Positions 39,201 to 49,795 are shown, counted from the stretch's first letter. The stretch is 64,000 nucleotides of DNA from Platynereis dumerilii (GCA_026936325.1 JAPTHN010000025.1:6890001-6954000); one strand, 5' to 3'. Translations and numbers: made by a program. The notes: generated from the sequence alone by a model not told the origin.

Positions 39201-39851
39201 AAGTTAACAAGATGTGCCGCAATGCCTACCTTAATCTTCTAAACATCTCCAAACTTCGTAAGTCCATGAACAAAGATACAGTCAAAACAGCTGTAAATGC
39301 ACTGGTCACTCCACACCTGGACTATGGAAATTGCCCCTTGTATGGCATATCTCAATATCTAGTGAACAAACTTCAGGTGGCCCAAAACTCAGCAGTTCGT
39401 CTCATAGATAAACTTAAACAGCAAGACAGTGTGGGATCTCACAGAAAGCAACTACATTGGCTGCCTATTCCTGCTAGAATACAGTTTAAGCTGATGACAA
39501 CAACCTGGAAGGCATTAAACAGTCAAGCACCCCGGTACATTCAACAGATGGTCCAACTTAAACCAAATGGAGACCACAATCTGAGAAGTAACAGCAGACT
39601 CTTATTAACAGAGCCTGCTTCAAACAGCCAAAATAAATTTGAAGATCGAGCGTTCTCCTTTGCAGCACCAAAACTCTGGAACAACTTACCAGAGAGTGTA
39701 CGCTCGACAAAGACCCTTGAGTGTTTCAAGAAAAACCTAAAAACCCACTTATTTAAAACATTCTACAAATAATCAATACCCACAAGCGCTTCTGAGCAGT
39801 TTACTGGAAGAGGCGCGATATAAATTACTATTATTATTATTATTATTATAA
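36249..39851 (+). mobile_element. CR1/L2-type LINE, full length but decayed (copy 2)
   Basis: The frame starts with MSKHLKLYSDVLRIGL at 36249, matching the MNKHRKLFSDVLRTGL start of the 58 kb copy. The endonuclease (CVWNAQSLRQKT, TETWL, GGGVGCIVRSG, VYRPEP, DFNFHVN, HKDGNTLDLVIT, SDHS) spans 36475-37140. RT blocks KHCQLDPIPTWLL, LLDLSAAFDTIDHNILL (38640-38690) and YADDEQL (38917 on) and the C-terminus ending FKTFYK (39772) follow. Breaks: TGA at 36903-36905 in place of the G of GDFN, frameshifts near 37410, 38065, 38820 and 38960, and a 450 bp MITE at 38184. The short 3' UTR ends GCGCGATATAAATTACT then an ATT repeat (to 39851). It is inactive, and older than copy 1 at 58 kb. Confidence 0.92.
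38176..38641. mobile_element. hAT-type MITE (450 bp) with 8-bp target duplication
   Basis: The element itself is 38184-38633. Its ends are long inverted repeats of about 100 bp starting TAGAGTGGGCTGAA and TAGGGTGGGCTGAA (read inward from each side). It is flanked by the exact 8-bp direct repeat ATGCTGGT (38176-38183 and 38634-38641), which is the LINE's own sequence encoding ML(V) before LLDLSAAFD. An 8-bp duplication and a YARNG start (TAGAG/TAGGG) fit the hAT superfamily. No transposase is encoded. It entered copy 2 of the LINE, so it is younger than that insertion. Confidence 0.9.
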
Positions 39852-39874
39852 GAAATCTAAGCAAATTAAATATA

Positions 39875-41161
39875 CGAGGGGTTTTCCAAAAGTTCTGTCC
39901 AACTTGCCATAACTTTCGCAATATTTAATACAGAAACATGATATTTGGGTCAGATAATATTGAAGTAATTTGCAAATGATCCTGAAAAAATCAGATTTTA
40001 GAAACAAAAATAAATGGTTAATTTGTTACCATGGAAACCAAAAGTCATGAAATGCGGCCCAGGGCACTATTAGGGACACATATTCATTATATCTTGTCAA
40101 AAAATGTAATTTTTACCAGGGTTACAGGACAAGAAACATATTAAAAATGATCCCTAACATTTCACAAATTCTTGTAATAATGAACTTGACAGTAAGTACA
40201 TTTCCTATAATCTTATACCCTTTAAAAAATCAATGCCTCATAGTCCTTATATTAAGATCACAGTTGGTGTTTCGCAGACTTTTTGTTCTTTACGATGGGT
40301 TTTCCATAAGTTCTGTCCAGCCTGTCACAACTTTTGCTAGATTTTAAATATAAAAATGATATTTGGGTCAGTTGGTATTGGGACTGTTTGCAAATGATCC
40401 CCAAAAAATCAGATCATACAAGTATAGATAAATTGTTGATTTGTTGCTATGGAAACCAAAAGTCATGAAATGCGACCGAGAGCTTGTTAACAGACACATA
40501 CTTGACATATCGTGTAAAATATCTAATTATTACAAGAGATATAGAACAGAGTTTTTTCAAAACAATCATAGTCACTTCACAAATTCCAAAAATAATGACT
40601 GGGACCTTTTAAATACGTTTTCTCATACTTTCTATCCATTTCTAAGTATGATACCTCTGTCTTCATGTTAAGGTCAGTTTTTGCATTTTCCAGTCTTCAT
40701 TTCTCAGGTTTTCCATTGTGTCTTCTGTTCATTCAGATAAAGTTTGTACAATTTTTAATTGGTTCTGTCACTCATACTGTCTTCCTTGTATGTATGATAA
40801 AAGGTTCTTACACTCTCTGCTAGTTTTATCCAATTAAAATGAAAAACAGTAACAGGTACATGTGATGTCATCCATATCCAAAAAATTGCTCATCTCGTAA
40901 AAAACTGAGAAACTGCATGAGTGATGGTACTGTAACTGAGATGTAACAAAAATGCCAGTTTCCATTGTTATTAATGATTTAACAATTAACTGATTATATT
41001 TCATGAAAAAAAATAAGAATATACTTCAATTCAATAGGGTATATCAAGACACAGATAATGCAAGCAGGTGTTCAGTTTGTTTTAAGTGAGCGCTACAAAG
41101 TCTGGGCCGCATTTCATGACTTCTGGTTACCATGGCAACAGATTAAGCATAAAACCCCTCG
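39875..41161. mobile_element. TA-flanked mariner-like element, non-autonomous (1.29 kb)
   Basis: The left end is TA-CGAGGGGTTTTCCAAAAG and the right end is the inverse, ...AAAACCCCTCG-TA, giving TA target sites at 39873-39874 and 41162-41163. Ends of the form CGAGGG with TA duplication are typical of Tc1/mariner. A block with TTGTTACCATGGAAACC and AAGTCATGAAATGCGGCC near 40020-40060 is repeated inverted near 41100-41140. A direct copy of the left end (TACGATGGGTTTTCC) occurs inside at 40291, followed by the same ~200 bp, so the element is a partial tandem or nested composite. No transposase frame remains. Confidence 0.7.
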
Positions 41162-41264
41162 TATTTAACAATATATATTTAATTGAAATATTATCTATAT
41201 TCAAGTTAGATAGTTGCATTTACCAATTCTACAAAGATGTGAATAGAATAACTGAATAGAAATA

Positions 41265-43985
41265 AGGTCAGTGAAGTTCATTGGATATTGGATATTGGAT
41301 ATTGGATATTCGGCGAGTGAAGTTCATTGGATATTGGATGTTGAATATTCAAATCCAAACTTCAAAATTCGCAGTTTTTTGTTTACCAGGGGTGGTTCTG
41401 TCAAATATCCAACAGCCATTTGACATTGGATGTTGGATATTCAAAGATACAAAATTTGCAGATTTTGAATATCCAACGGAGTGGTGAAGTTCATTGGATA
41501 TTGGATATTCGGCGAGTGAAGTTCATTGGATATTGGATATTGGATATTCGGCGAGTGAAGTTCATTGGATATTGGATATTGGATATTCGGCAAGTGAAGT
41601 TCATTGGATATTGGATGTTGGATATTCAAATCCAAACTTCAAAATTTGCAGTTTTTTGTTTACCAGGGGTGGTTCTGTCAAATATCCAACAACCATTTGA
41701 CATTGGATGTTGGATATTCGAAGATACAAAATTTGCAGATTTCGAATATCCAACGGAGTGGTGAAGTTCATTGGATATTGGATATTCGGCGAGTGAAGTT
41801 CATTGGATATTGGATATTGGATATTTGGCGAGTGAAGTTCATTGGATATTGGATATTTTGCGAGTGAAGTTCATTGGATATTGGATGTTGGATATTCAAA
41901 TCCAAACTTCAAAATTTGCGGTTTTTTGTTTACCAGGGTTAGTTCTGTCAAATATCCAACAGCCATTTGACATTGGATGTTAGATATTCAAAAATACAGA
42001 ATTTGCAGATTTTGAATATCCAATGGAGTGGTGAAGTCCATTGGATATCGGATATTTACCGATTTTGCAAATTATGCAAGGCCTCAAGTCTAAAATAGTA
42101 AATTGGATGTATTTCCTGGTACATTCATAGCCAAAGTTGTAAAATTTGCAAATTTCTGTGCTCAAGGGGGGCCCTAGAAGAATATCCAACAGAGTAGTGA
42201 AGTTCATTGGATATTGGATATTGGATATTCAGAGTTGCTGATTTTGCAAATTATGCAAGGCCTCAAGTCTAGAATAGTAAATTGGATGTATTACCTGGTA
42301 TATTCAAAGCCAAAGTTGTAAATTTAGACTATTTCTGTGCTCAAGGGGGGCTCTGGCCGAATATCCAACAGAATAGTGAAGTTCATTGGATATTGGATAT
42401 TGGATATTCAAAGTTGCTGATTTTGCAAATTATGCAAGGTCTCGAGTCTAAAATAGTAAATTGGATGTATTACCTGGTATATTCATAGCCAAAGTTGTAA
42501 AATAAGCATATTTCTGTGCTCAAGGGGGGCCCTTGCCGAATATCCAACGGTGAATCTAGTTCATTGGATATTGGATATTGGATATTGGATATTCAAAGTT
42601 GCTGATTTTGCAAATTATGCAAGGTTTCAAGTCTAAAATAGTAAATTGGATGTATTACCTGGTATACTCAAAGCCAAAGTTGTAAAATTAGCATATTTCT
42701 GTGCTCAAGGAGGGCCCTACCCGAATATCAAACGGTGAATCTAGTTCATTGGATATTGGATATTGGATATTCAAAGTTGCTGATTTTGCAAATTATGCAA
42801 GGTCTCAAGTCTAAAATAGTAAATTGAATGTATTACCTGGTATATTCATAGCCAAAGTTGTAAAATTAGCATATTTCTGTGCTGAAGGGGGGCTCTGGCC
42901 GAATATCCAACAGAGTAGTGAAGTTCATTGGATATTGGAAATTGGAAATTCAAATTTGCTGATTTTGCAAATTATGCAAGACCAAGGATCTAAAGCAGTT
43001 AAATCAATGATTTACATACATTCTTCAAAGCCAAAGTGACATAATTTGAAAATTTCTGTGCTCAAGGGGCACCAGTGATGAATATCCAATGGAAATCTTG
43101 TTGGATATTGGATATTCAAGTTTGCTTATTTTGCAACTTTAGGATGTCCAATGTTTGAAAAGAGTTAGTTTAATAAAACATTGATGCTTTATACGTCCAT
43201 ATTTGCATAATTTGTAAATTTTTTGTTACAGGGACGACTATTGTACGAAGGTCCAACGGTAGTTGCATGATAGACTTTTGATATCCAAAGTTGCTAATGT
43301 GACAAATTCTGGAGAAACAAACATCTGAGATAATAAATTGGATGTTTGACATAGAATGTTGAAAGCTGAAGTGGTAAAATTTGTGATCAAGGGGGGCCCT
43401 GGCCGAATATCCAACATACTAGTGAAGTTAATTGGATATTGGATGTTGGATATTCAAAGTTGCTGATTTTACAAATTATGCAAGGCTTCGAGTCTAAAAT
43501 AGTAAATTGGATGTATTACCTGGTATATTAAAATTTTGCAAACTATGCAAGACCAAGGATCTAAAACAGTTAAATCGATGATTTGCATGTAATTCAAAGC
43601 CAGAGTGACGTAATTTGCACATCTTTGTTTTCGAGGGGCACCCCAGCCGAATATCCAATGGAAATCTCATTGGATATTGGATATTCAAATTTCGTTAGTT
43701 TGCCACTTCAGAATGTACAATCATTGAGTTAATTGAATCATTGAGTTAATTGAATCATTGAGTTAACTGAATGAAATATCAATTGGTGATTTATATAATT
43801 ATCTAGATTTGCATAATTTGACAATTTGTGGTTTCCAGGATTGCTCTTGGATAAACATCCAACGGGAGTCGGATGATAAACTTTAGGTATTCAAAGTTGC
43901 CAATATGGCAAATAGAGTAGAAACAACATCTAGGATAGTGAATTGGATGTATTACAGAAAATATCAAAATCCAGACTGTTAGTGG
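41265..43985 (+). repeat. Left arm of the foldback element
   Basis: The outer 770 bp (41265-42040) is three ~275-290 bp modules, each with GAAGTTCATTGGATATTGG, a TTTACCAGGGGTGGTTCTG-like block and AATATCCAACGGAGTGG. I did not find this outer block in the right arm. From 42040 it continues as five to six ~180 bp modules (42040, 42200, 42380, 42560, 42740, 42915). Each has GCTGATTTTGCAAATTATGC, AGTAAATTGGATGTATTACC and CTGTGCTCAAGGGGGGCCC. Diverged modules follow. The inner paired end is CCAGGATTGCTCTTGGATAA at 43835-43858. Arm-type sequence runs on, unpaired, to about 43985. Confidence 0.85.
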
Positions 43986-44108
43986 GTGAAACTTGGCGGA
44001 AACCATTGCCGTTTCAAGTTTATATTTTAGGATAAGTCGGACTCACTCAAGGAAGGTGCAATGTCTGCTAATTGCACAATACTAAAATTTGGTAAATTTT
44101 TAGAGGTA

Positions 44109-45241
44109 CCGTAATAAGGGGTGAATAGGGACACTGGGGTGAATCGGGACAGGATAGGGAAGGATTCTATTTCTTCAAAAAACACCTATTTCTCCTTAAC
44201 TCAGGAAATAGATTTTTGGCGCATTTATAGCTGATATACCAGAGCAAATTTTCATATAGTTTTATATTTCTAACTGCAAGCATTGAGGAGCTGCGGTACT
44301 TTAAACTTAGCATTGCGGAAAGTGAATTCTCAAATGCTGATCAGAACTTAGCATGCACTGTGAAAAGTAATAATACTAGAGCCATCAATCTTATAGGAAA
44401 CTTTTAAAACTCAGTTTCAGCTAGTTGGGGGACCAGAATAGTAGACTAGATGTGAGATTATGTAAATTTGTTCATGGGTTCAGATCCAGGGCAATGACAA
44501 AGTTCCGGAATTAACAAAAATAACCCTACTGATTTTCATTTGAATGTATTAGCATTAATATTATTGAACTAAGTATGATTAATAGTCGATTTAGTCCAGA
44601 ATTGTCATTCACTAGCAAAATTTCCAAAAAACTCCTTTTTTGATAGTTTTCTGTTATTTAATTTTTTTTTATGTTCGTATTAACAATGAACTTGATTTCA
44701 GATTTTCCATAAAATACATTTTTGTCATGTTGAATATGTTTTCTAATATTTGCTCACAAGTAGCAATCAATAGAAAACTATTAAGTATTGATTGTGAAAA
44801 TAAGGGAGTGTCCCAATTCACCCCAAAGTGTGGGGTGAATTGGGACTGTGGTTTTATGAGTCTAGAGCATTGGAAATTTAACAGATCAGTGCAAGCTCTT
44901 GGGGATACTTTGACCTTGTGCTGGAACATAATTTGACACCATATTTTGATTTCTGAGTTTACTTTTGTTCATACTGGGGGGAGGGTTGGTCTAGTGGTAG
45001 CGTACTGGGCTGCCAATCGTTGGGTCCAGGGTTCGAATCCAGCTCTTGCTGGGTCACCTGGGCCTATGTTGGACGGCTGTTTCAATCATCCTTCGCCTCA
45101 TTGCCGTGTCCTCCCCCTGTCCTAATTAGCCTACCAAGTGCATAAGTACAGGACGTAAAGCCCAATTAATCGATTCAATACTTTTGTTCATACTATGACC
45201 AAAAATCGGCCAATTCTGTCCTAATTCATCCCATATTACGG
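44109..45241. mobile_element. TA-flanked element with GGGGTGAATNGGGAC ends, nested in the spacer
   Basis: The left end reads TA-CCGTAATAAGGGGTGAATAG and the right end is its inverse, with ATCCCATATTACGG-TA, so TA is duplicated at 44107-44108 and 45242-45243. The motif GGGGTGAATNGGGAC recurs just inside the left end. It also forms a perfect 15-bp hairpin at 44810-44846 (loop AAAGTGT), as if an internal end-to-end junction were kept. The TA duplication suggests the Tc1/mariner/IS630 group. It is interrupted by the SINE at 44976-45178. No transposase is seen. Confidence 0.75.
44960..45194 (+). mobile_element. tRNA-derived SINE, family C (copy 1), with 16-bp target duplication
   Basis: The SINE itself is 44976-45178. 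The head has an A-box-like GGTCTAGTGGTAGCG (about 44987-45001) and a perfect B box, GGTTCGAATCC (45030-45040). A body of about 140 bp follows and the tail is AATTAATCGATTCAA. The exact direct repeat TACTTTTGTTCATACT flanks it (44960-44975 and 45179-45194), the product of target-primed insertion. A related copy on the minus strand is at 51836-52033. Confidence 0.92.
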
Positions 45242-45379
45242 TATTAACTTTAAAATTTCCAACCCTGTCTCACTTGCAAAACACACAGGAACTGCAAAGA
45301 ATACTATGTAGTTGGTCATCGAAAAAGTGCAAATAAATACATGCCAAGCTTCATTGATGTTCCTTTACTCTTTTACAGT

Positions 45380-45560
45380 TAGAGGGGTATGTGCACTAGG
45401 GGTCGGCTGGCTCAGACAAAAATGAAACAATTGAGATACAATTACACAGGCATAATTTCAATATACAGGCCTACAAATTCGAGAACAGAAATCGGAAAAG
45501 AGCTCTTTGAGATATTCAAGTTTTCGTAAAGAGGGGCTTATTTTTGTTAATATTTATCTC
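45380..45560 (+). repeat. Dispersed relative of the 3.34 kb array unit
   Basis: It aligns with about 7000-7165 of the array unit. Shared blocks are TAGAGGGGT, GGCTCAGAC, then GGAAAAGAG and AGATATTCAAGTTTTCGTAAA (array AGATACTCAAGTTTTCGTAAA) followed by GGGGCTT or GGGGACTT. So part of the array unit is itself a dispersed element. The flanking unit parts are absent here. Confidence 0.7.
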
Positions 45561-46301
45561 ATTAATTATTTTAAACCGTGTACATTCCGAAAATTAGCAA
45601 CTTTGAATATCCAACATCCAATGAATTCAGATTCTACTTCGAATATTGTTTTGGGCTCAGCTTGAAAAAAAAATCTACCAATCATGCTACTTTGGCTTAA
45701 AAAACAATCCTACATAGTAGGCCTACACCCAGTTTACGATTTCAGACCTCTGTTCTGACTGAATTTACCAAATTGGCAATATTCTATGTATTTCAAACAT
45801 TTATTATCCAATGAACGTTGCAAAAGTGACAGGTTTTTCAATGTTGTAAGTCCATCGATTCTTTGTAAAATTAACCTTGAAGTTATGGATCATAAATTGA
45901 TACATTTTTTTACAGCATATCATACACAGAATTTGGTTTTCTGTAATTAGGGGAGTTAAATTGACTTGATAACTTAATATTACTCAAGGAGAAGTCTGTT
46001 TTACTTGAGATGTAAAACAAAATAGGGCTTTTTGTAGTTTGCTTCTCAGACCAAGAGCAGAACTACAGTATATGCTTAGTATATTTTTTTGCTACAAACT
46101 TATGTTGTAATCACTGACCTACAGAAATGGGCACTACTCAATGCTCTTTTGCATAAGATGTGCAATGTGCATGACATCATCAGATCAGGTGCTGTTGCTT
46201 GTAGATGGGAAGAATTTTTGCTGAGGAAATTTGTAAATTTGCCCTCTATAAGTGCTATTTGAGCATGATTCCTCGTGAAACAGTGCATTTTTAACATAGT
46301 A

Positions 46302-46589
46302 ACTGGGAGACTAAATGGTCTCCCAGTGGACAAATCTGGTCTCCCAGTCATTGCCAAAATAGTATTACCGGGAGACCGATTTTTTCCATAGATTCACATT
46401 TATTGTACATTTGGTTGTCTATTTTAAAGTTCTCGAGTGACATTTGAATATGAAGCTTCTTTCCATACCAAAAATATATTTCTCCACTGTCATTTGCAAA
46501 ACTCCTTTTGGTAGAAATTGGCCAAACTTCTAGAATGTCGTGTATCCCGGTGCCACAAATAAAAGGTCATTCCGATGGTCTCCCAGTCA
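46302..46589. repeat. GTCTCCCAG/CTGGGAGAC motif cluster with hairpin
   Basis: ACTGGGAGAC and GTCTCCCAGT pair as a perfect 10-bp stem around TAAATG (46302-46327). Further direct copies of GTCTCCCAGTCA lie at 46339 and 46578, and an inverted CGGGAGACC lies near 46369. The role is unknown; it may be transposon-end debris. Confidence 0.5.
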
Positions 46590-47014
46590 AAACATCCTGA
46601 AAAAATGCTCTGTCGTGAAATATATCTAATTGACATATTATAGCTAACATTGAAGAGTTGATCATACAAGAAAGGACAAGAATCAGACAATTATTATTAT
46701 AGATGATAAGACAGGGACTGATCGGACAAGATTTGACAGAAAAAGCTATGTTTATCCAAGAGCAATCCTGGAAATCACAAATTGACAAATTATGCAAATC
46801 TAGATATATAAATCACCAATTGATATTTCATTCAGTTAACTCAATGATTCAATTAACTCAATGATTGTACATTCTGAAGTGGCAAACTAAGGAAATTTGA
46901 ATATCCAATATCCAATGAGATTTCCATTGGATATTCGGCTGGGGTGCCCCTCGAAAACAAAGATGTGCAAATTACGTCACTGTGGCTTTGAATTACATGC
47001 AAATCATCGATTTG

Positions 47015-47258
47015 ATTGATTGATTGATTGATTTTATTTTGGTCTGTTATTTGGAAGTTACAGTAATGAATAGACAACATATAAAGTAACTAATAAATAA
47101 AGGATCACGGATGGCACACAAAAGTTACATGAACTTATTTCCAGTGTGGTCCATTTGGAAAACACAAGAGGGCGACGAAGTGCAAAGTACATGATGTGCA
47201 GTAGAATTTAACAAAATTATCAAGTATAATTATAATTATTAATATTACATAAATTTAG
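47015..47258 (-). mobile_element. Retroposon 3' fragment with (AATC)n tail inside the right arm
   Basis: The paired left-arm sequence is continuous at this point, so these ~244 bp were inserted after the arms formed. On the minus strand they end AATAAAATCAATCAATCAATC, a polyadenylation-like AATAAA followed by a tetranucleotide tail. This is the usual 3' end of a LINE or SINE. No coding part is left. Confidence 0.65.
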
Positions 47259-49136
47259 TGGTTTAACTGTTTTAGATCCTTGGTCTTGCATAGTTTGCAA
47301 AATTTTAATATACCAGGTAATACATCCAATTTACTATTTTAGACTTGAAGCCTTGCATAATTTGCAAAATCAGCAACTTTGAATATCCAACATCCAATAT
47401 CCAATGAACTTCACTAGTCTGTTGGATATTCGGCCAGGGCCCCCTTGATCACAAATTTTACCACTTCAGCTTTCAACATTCTATGTCAAACATCCAATTT
47501 ATTATCTCAGATGTTTGTTTCTCCACAATTTGTCAAATTGGCAACTTTGGATATCAAAAGTCTATCATGCAACTACCGTTGGACCTTCGTACAATAGTCG
47601 TCCCAGTAACAAAAAATTTACAAATTATGCAAATACAGACGTATAAAACATCAATGTTTTATTAAATTAACTCTTTTCAAACATTGGACATCCCAAAGTA
47701 GCAAAATAAGCAAATTTGAATATCCAATATCCAACAAGATTTCCATTGGATATTCATCACTGGTGCCCCTTGAGCACAGAAATTTTCAAATTATGTCACT
47801 TTGGCTTTGAAGAATGTATGTAAATCATTGATTTAACTGTTTTAGATCCTTGGTCTTGCATAATTTGCAAAATCAGCAACTTTGAATATCCAATATCCAA
47901 TATCCAATGAACTTCACTACTCTGTTGGATATTCGGCCAGAGCCCCCCTTCTGCACAGAAATATGCTAATTTTACAACTTTGGCTATGAATATACCAGGT
48001 AATACATCCAATTTAATATTTTAGACTTGAGACCTTGCATAATTTGCAAAATCAGCAACTTTGAATATCCAACATCCAATATCCAATGAACTTCACTACT
48101 CTGTTTGATATTCGTCTAGGGCCCCCCTTGAGCACAGAAATATGCTAATTTTACAACTTTGGCTTTGAGTATACCAGGTGATACATCGAATTTACTATTT
48201 TAGACTTGAGACCTTGCATAATTTGCTAAATCAGCAACTTTGAATATCCAACATCAAATATCCAATGAACTTCACTAGTATGTTGGATATTCGGCCAGGG
48301 CCCCCCTTGATCACAAATTTTACCACTTCGGCTTTCAACATTCTATGTCAAACATCCAATTTATTATCTCAGATGTTTGTTTCTCCACAATTTGTCAAAT
48401 TGGCAACTTTGGATATCAAAAGTCTATCATGCACCTACCGTTGGACTTTCGTACAATAGTCGTCCCGGTAACAAAAAATTTACAAATTATGCAAATAAGG
48501 ACGTATAAAACATCAATATTTTATTAAATTAACTCTTTTCAAACATTGGACATCCCAAAGTTGAATATCCAATATCCAACAAGATTTCCATTGGATATTC
48601 ATCACTGGTGCCCCTTGAGCACAGAAATTTTCAAATTATGTCACTTTGGCTTTGAAGAATGTATGTAAATCATTGATTTAACTGTTTTAGATCCTTGGTC
48701 TTGCATAATTTGCAAAATCAGCAACTTCGAATATCCAATATCCAATGAACTTCACTACTCTGTTGGATATTCGGCCAGAGCCCCCCTTCAGCACAGATAT
48801 ATGCTAATTTTACAACTTTGGCTATGAATATGCCAGGTAAAACATCCAATTTATTATGTTAGACTTGAGACCTTGCATAAATTGCAAAATCAGCAAATTT
48901 GAATATCCAACATCCAATATCAAATGAACTTCACTACTCTGTTGGATATTCGGGTAGGGCCCCCCTTGAGCACAGAAATATGCTAATTTTACAACTTTGG
49001 CTTTGAGTATACCAGGTAATACATCCAATTTACTATTTTAGACTTGAAACCTTGCATAATTTGCAAAATCAGCAACTTTGAATATCCAATATCCAATATC
49101 CAATGAACTAGATTCACCGTTTGATATTCGGGTAGG

Positions 49137-49273
49137 CAGACAGACAGACAGACAGACAAACATTTTTATTTGGCCATTTGTACATACTACATAATAAGTT
49201 CATATCATACAGATAATCTAGTGGCCAAGGAGGCACTCACTAAGTCCGTTAGCCGACGCTATCGTGGGTGCCC
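49137..49273 (-). mobile_element. Retroposon 3' fragment with (TCTG)n tail inside the right arm
   Basis: It splits a module between GATATTCGGGTAG and CCCCCTTGAGCACAG. On the minus strand it ends CCAAATAAAAATGTTTGTCTG and continues as TCTG repeats, again a polyadenylation-like signal plus tetranucleotide tail. It is about 137 bp. The family is not recognised. Confidence 0.65.
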
Positions 49274-49795
49274 CCTTGAGCACAGAAATAGTCTAAATTT
49301 ACAGCTTTGGCTTTGAGTATACCAGGTAATACATTCAATTTACTATTTTAGACTTGAGGCCTTGCATAATTTGCAAAATCAGCAACTTTGAATATCCAAC
49401 ATCCAATATCCAATGAACTTCACTACTCTGTTTGATATTCGTCTAGGGCCCCCCTTGAGCACAGAAATATGCTAATTTTACAACTTTGGCTTTGAGTATA
49501 CCAGGTAATACATTCAATTTACTATTTTAGACTTGAGACCTTGCATAATTTGCAAAATCAGCAACTTTGAATATCCAGTATCCAATATCCAATGAACTAG
49601 ATTCACTGTTGGATATTCGGGTAGGGCCCTCCTTGAGCACAGAAATATGCTAATTTTACAACTTTGGCTTTGAGTATACCAGGTAATACATCAAATTTAC
49701 TATTTTAGACTTGAGACCTTGCATAATTTGCAAAATCAGCAACTTTGAATATCCAATATCCAAGATCCAATGAACTTCACTGACCTATAGAAATA

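Larger units (their letters stand above)
43986..46747. other. Spacer of the foldback element
   Basis: Non-coding spacer between the arms. It contains the TA-flanked element (44109-45241), a distant relative of the 3.34 kb array unit (45380-45560), a short stray arm fragment in right-arm orientation (about 45595-45632), and the GTCTCCCAG motif cluster (46302-46589). No transposase or other protein domain can be recognised. Open frames of up to 98 codons lack any family signature. Confidence 0.7.
46748..49786 (-). repeat. Right arm of the foldback element
   Basis: This is the inverse of left-arm modules, from ATGTTTATCCAAGAGCAATC at 46748 outward. The module boundary AATGAACTTCACT or AATGAACTAGATTC recurs near 47402, 47905, 48085, 48262, 48742, 48920, 49101, 49411, 49590 and 49768. 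A longer module (47402-47760) is repeated at 48262-48600, while the left arm has it once (43250-43420), so this arm has expanded. Two retroposon pieces (47015-47258 and 49137-49273) interrupt it with no counterpart in the left arm. Confidence 0.85.
41256..49795. mobile_element. 8.5 kb foldback (Mutator-like?) DNA transposon with 9-bp target duplication
   Basis: Seen: the element proper is 41265-49786. Both ends begin AGGTCAGTGAAGTTCATTGG, and the inverted match runs 39 bp with one mismatch. The exact 9-bp direct repeat ATAGAAATA flanks it (41256-41264 and 49787-49795). Each arm is 2.6-3.0 kb of tandem modules rich in GGATATT/AATATCC heptamers, head-on in inverted orientation, around a ~2.8 kb spacer. 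Known: Mutator-like elements and the foldback transposons related to them usually make 9-bp duplications and can have very long repetitive arms. Inferred: a non-autonomous Mutator-like or foldback element. No transposase is visible, so the family is not proven; P/Galileo-type elements have long arms too but differ in duplication length. Confidence 0.85.

Noticed and set aside
41420-41764. Repetitive frames in the foldback arms (ILDIRRVKFIGYW-type repeats)
   Set aside because: They are translations of the heptamer-rich arm modules and occur in several frames and both strands.
42040-43090. CRISPR-like regularly spaced repeats
   Set aside because: These are ~180 bp eukaryotic tandem modules with no short-repeat/unique-spacer pattern and no cas genes.
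44986-45057. Possible functional tRNA gene (good A and B boxes)
   Set aside because: It continues into a SINE body, is flanked by a 16-bp target duplication, and does not close a cloverleaf acceptor stem.
41265-49786. Polinton or other large virus-like element
   Set aside because: No polymerase, integrase, capsid or protease signature is visible in the spacer, and the 9-bp duplication does not fit Polintons (6 bp).
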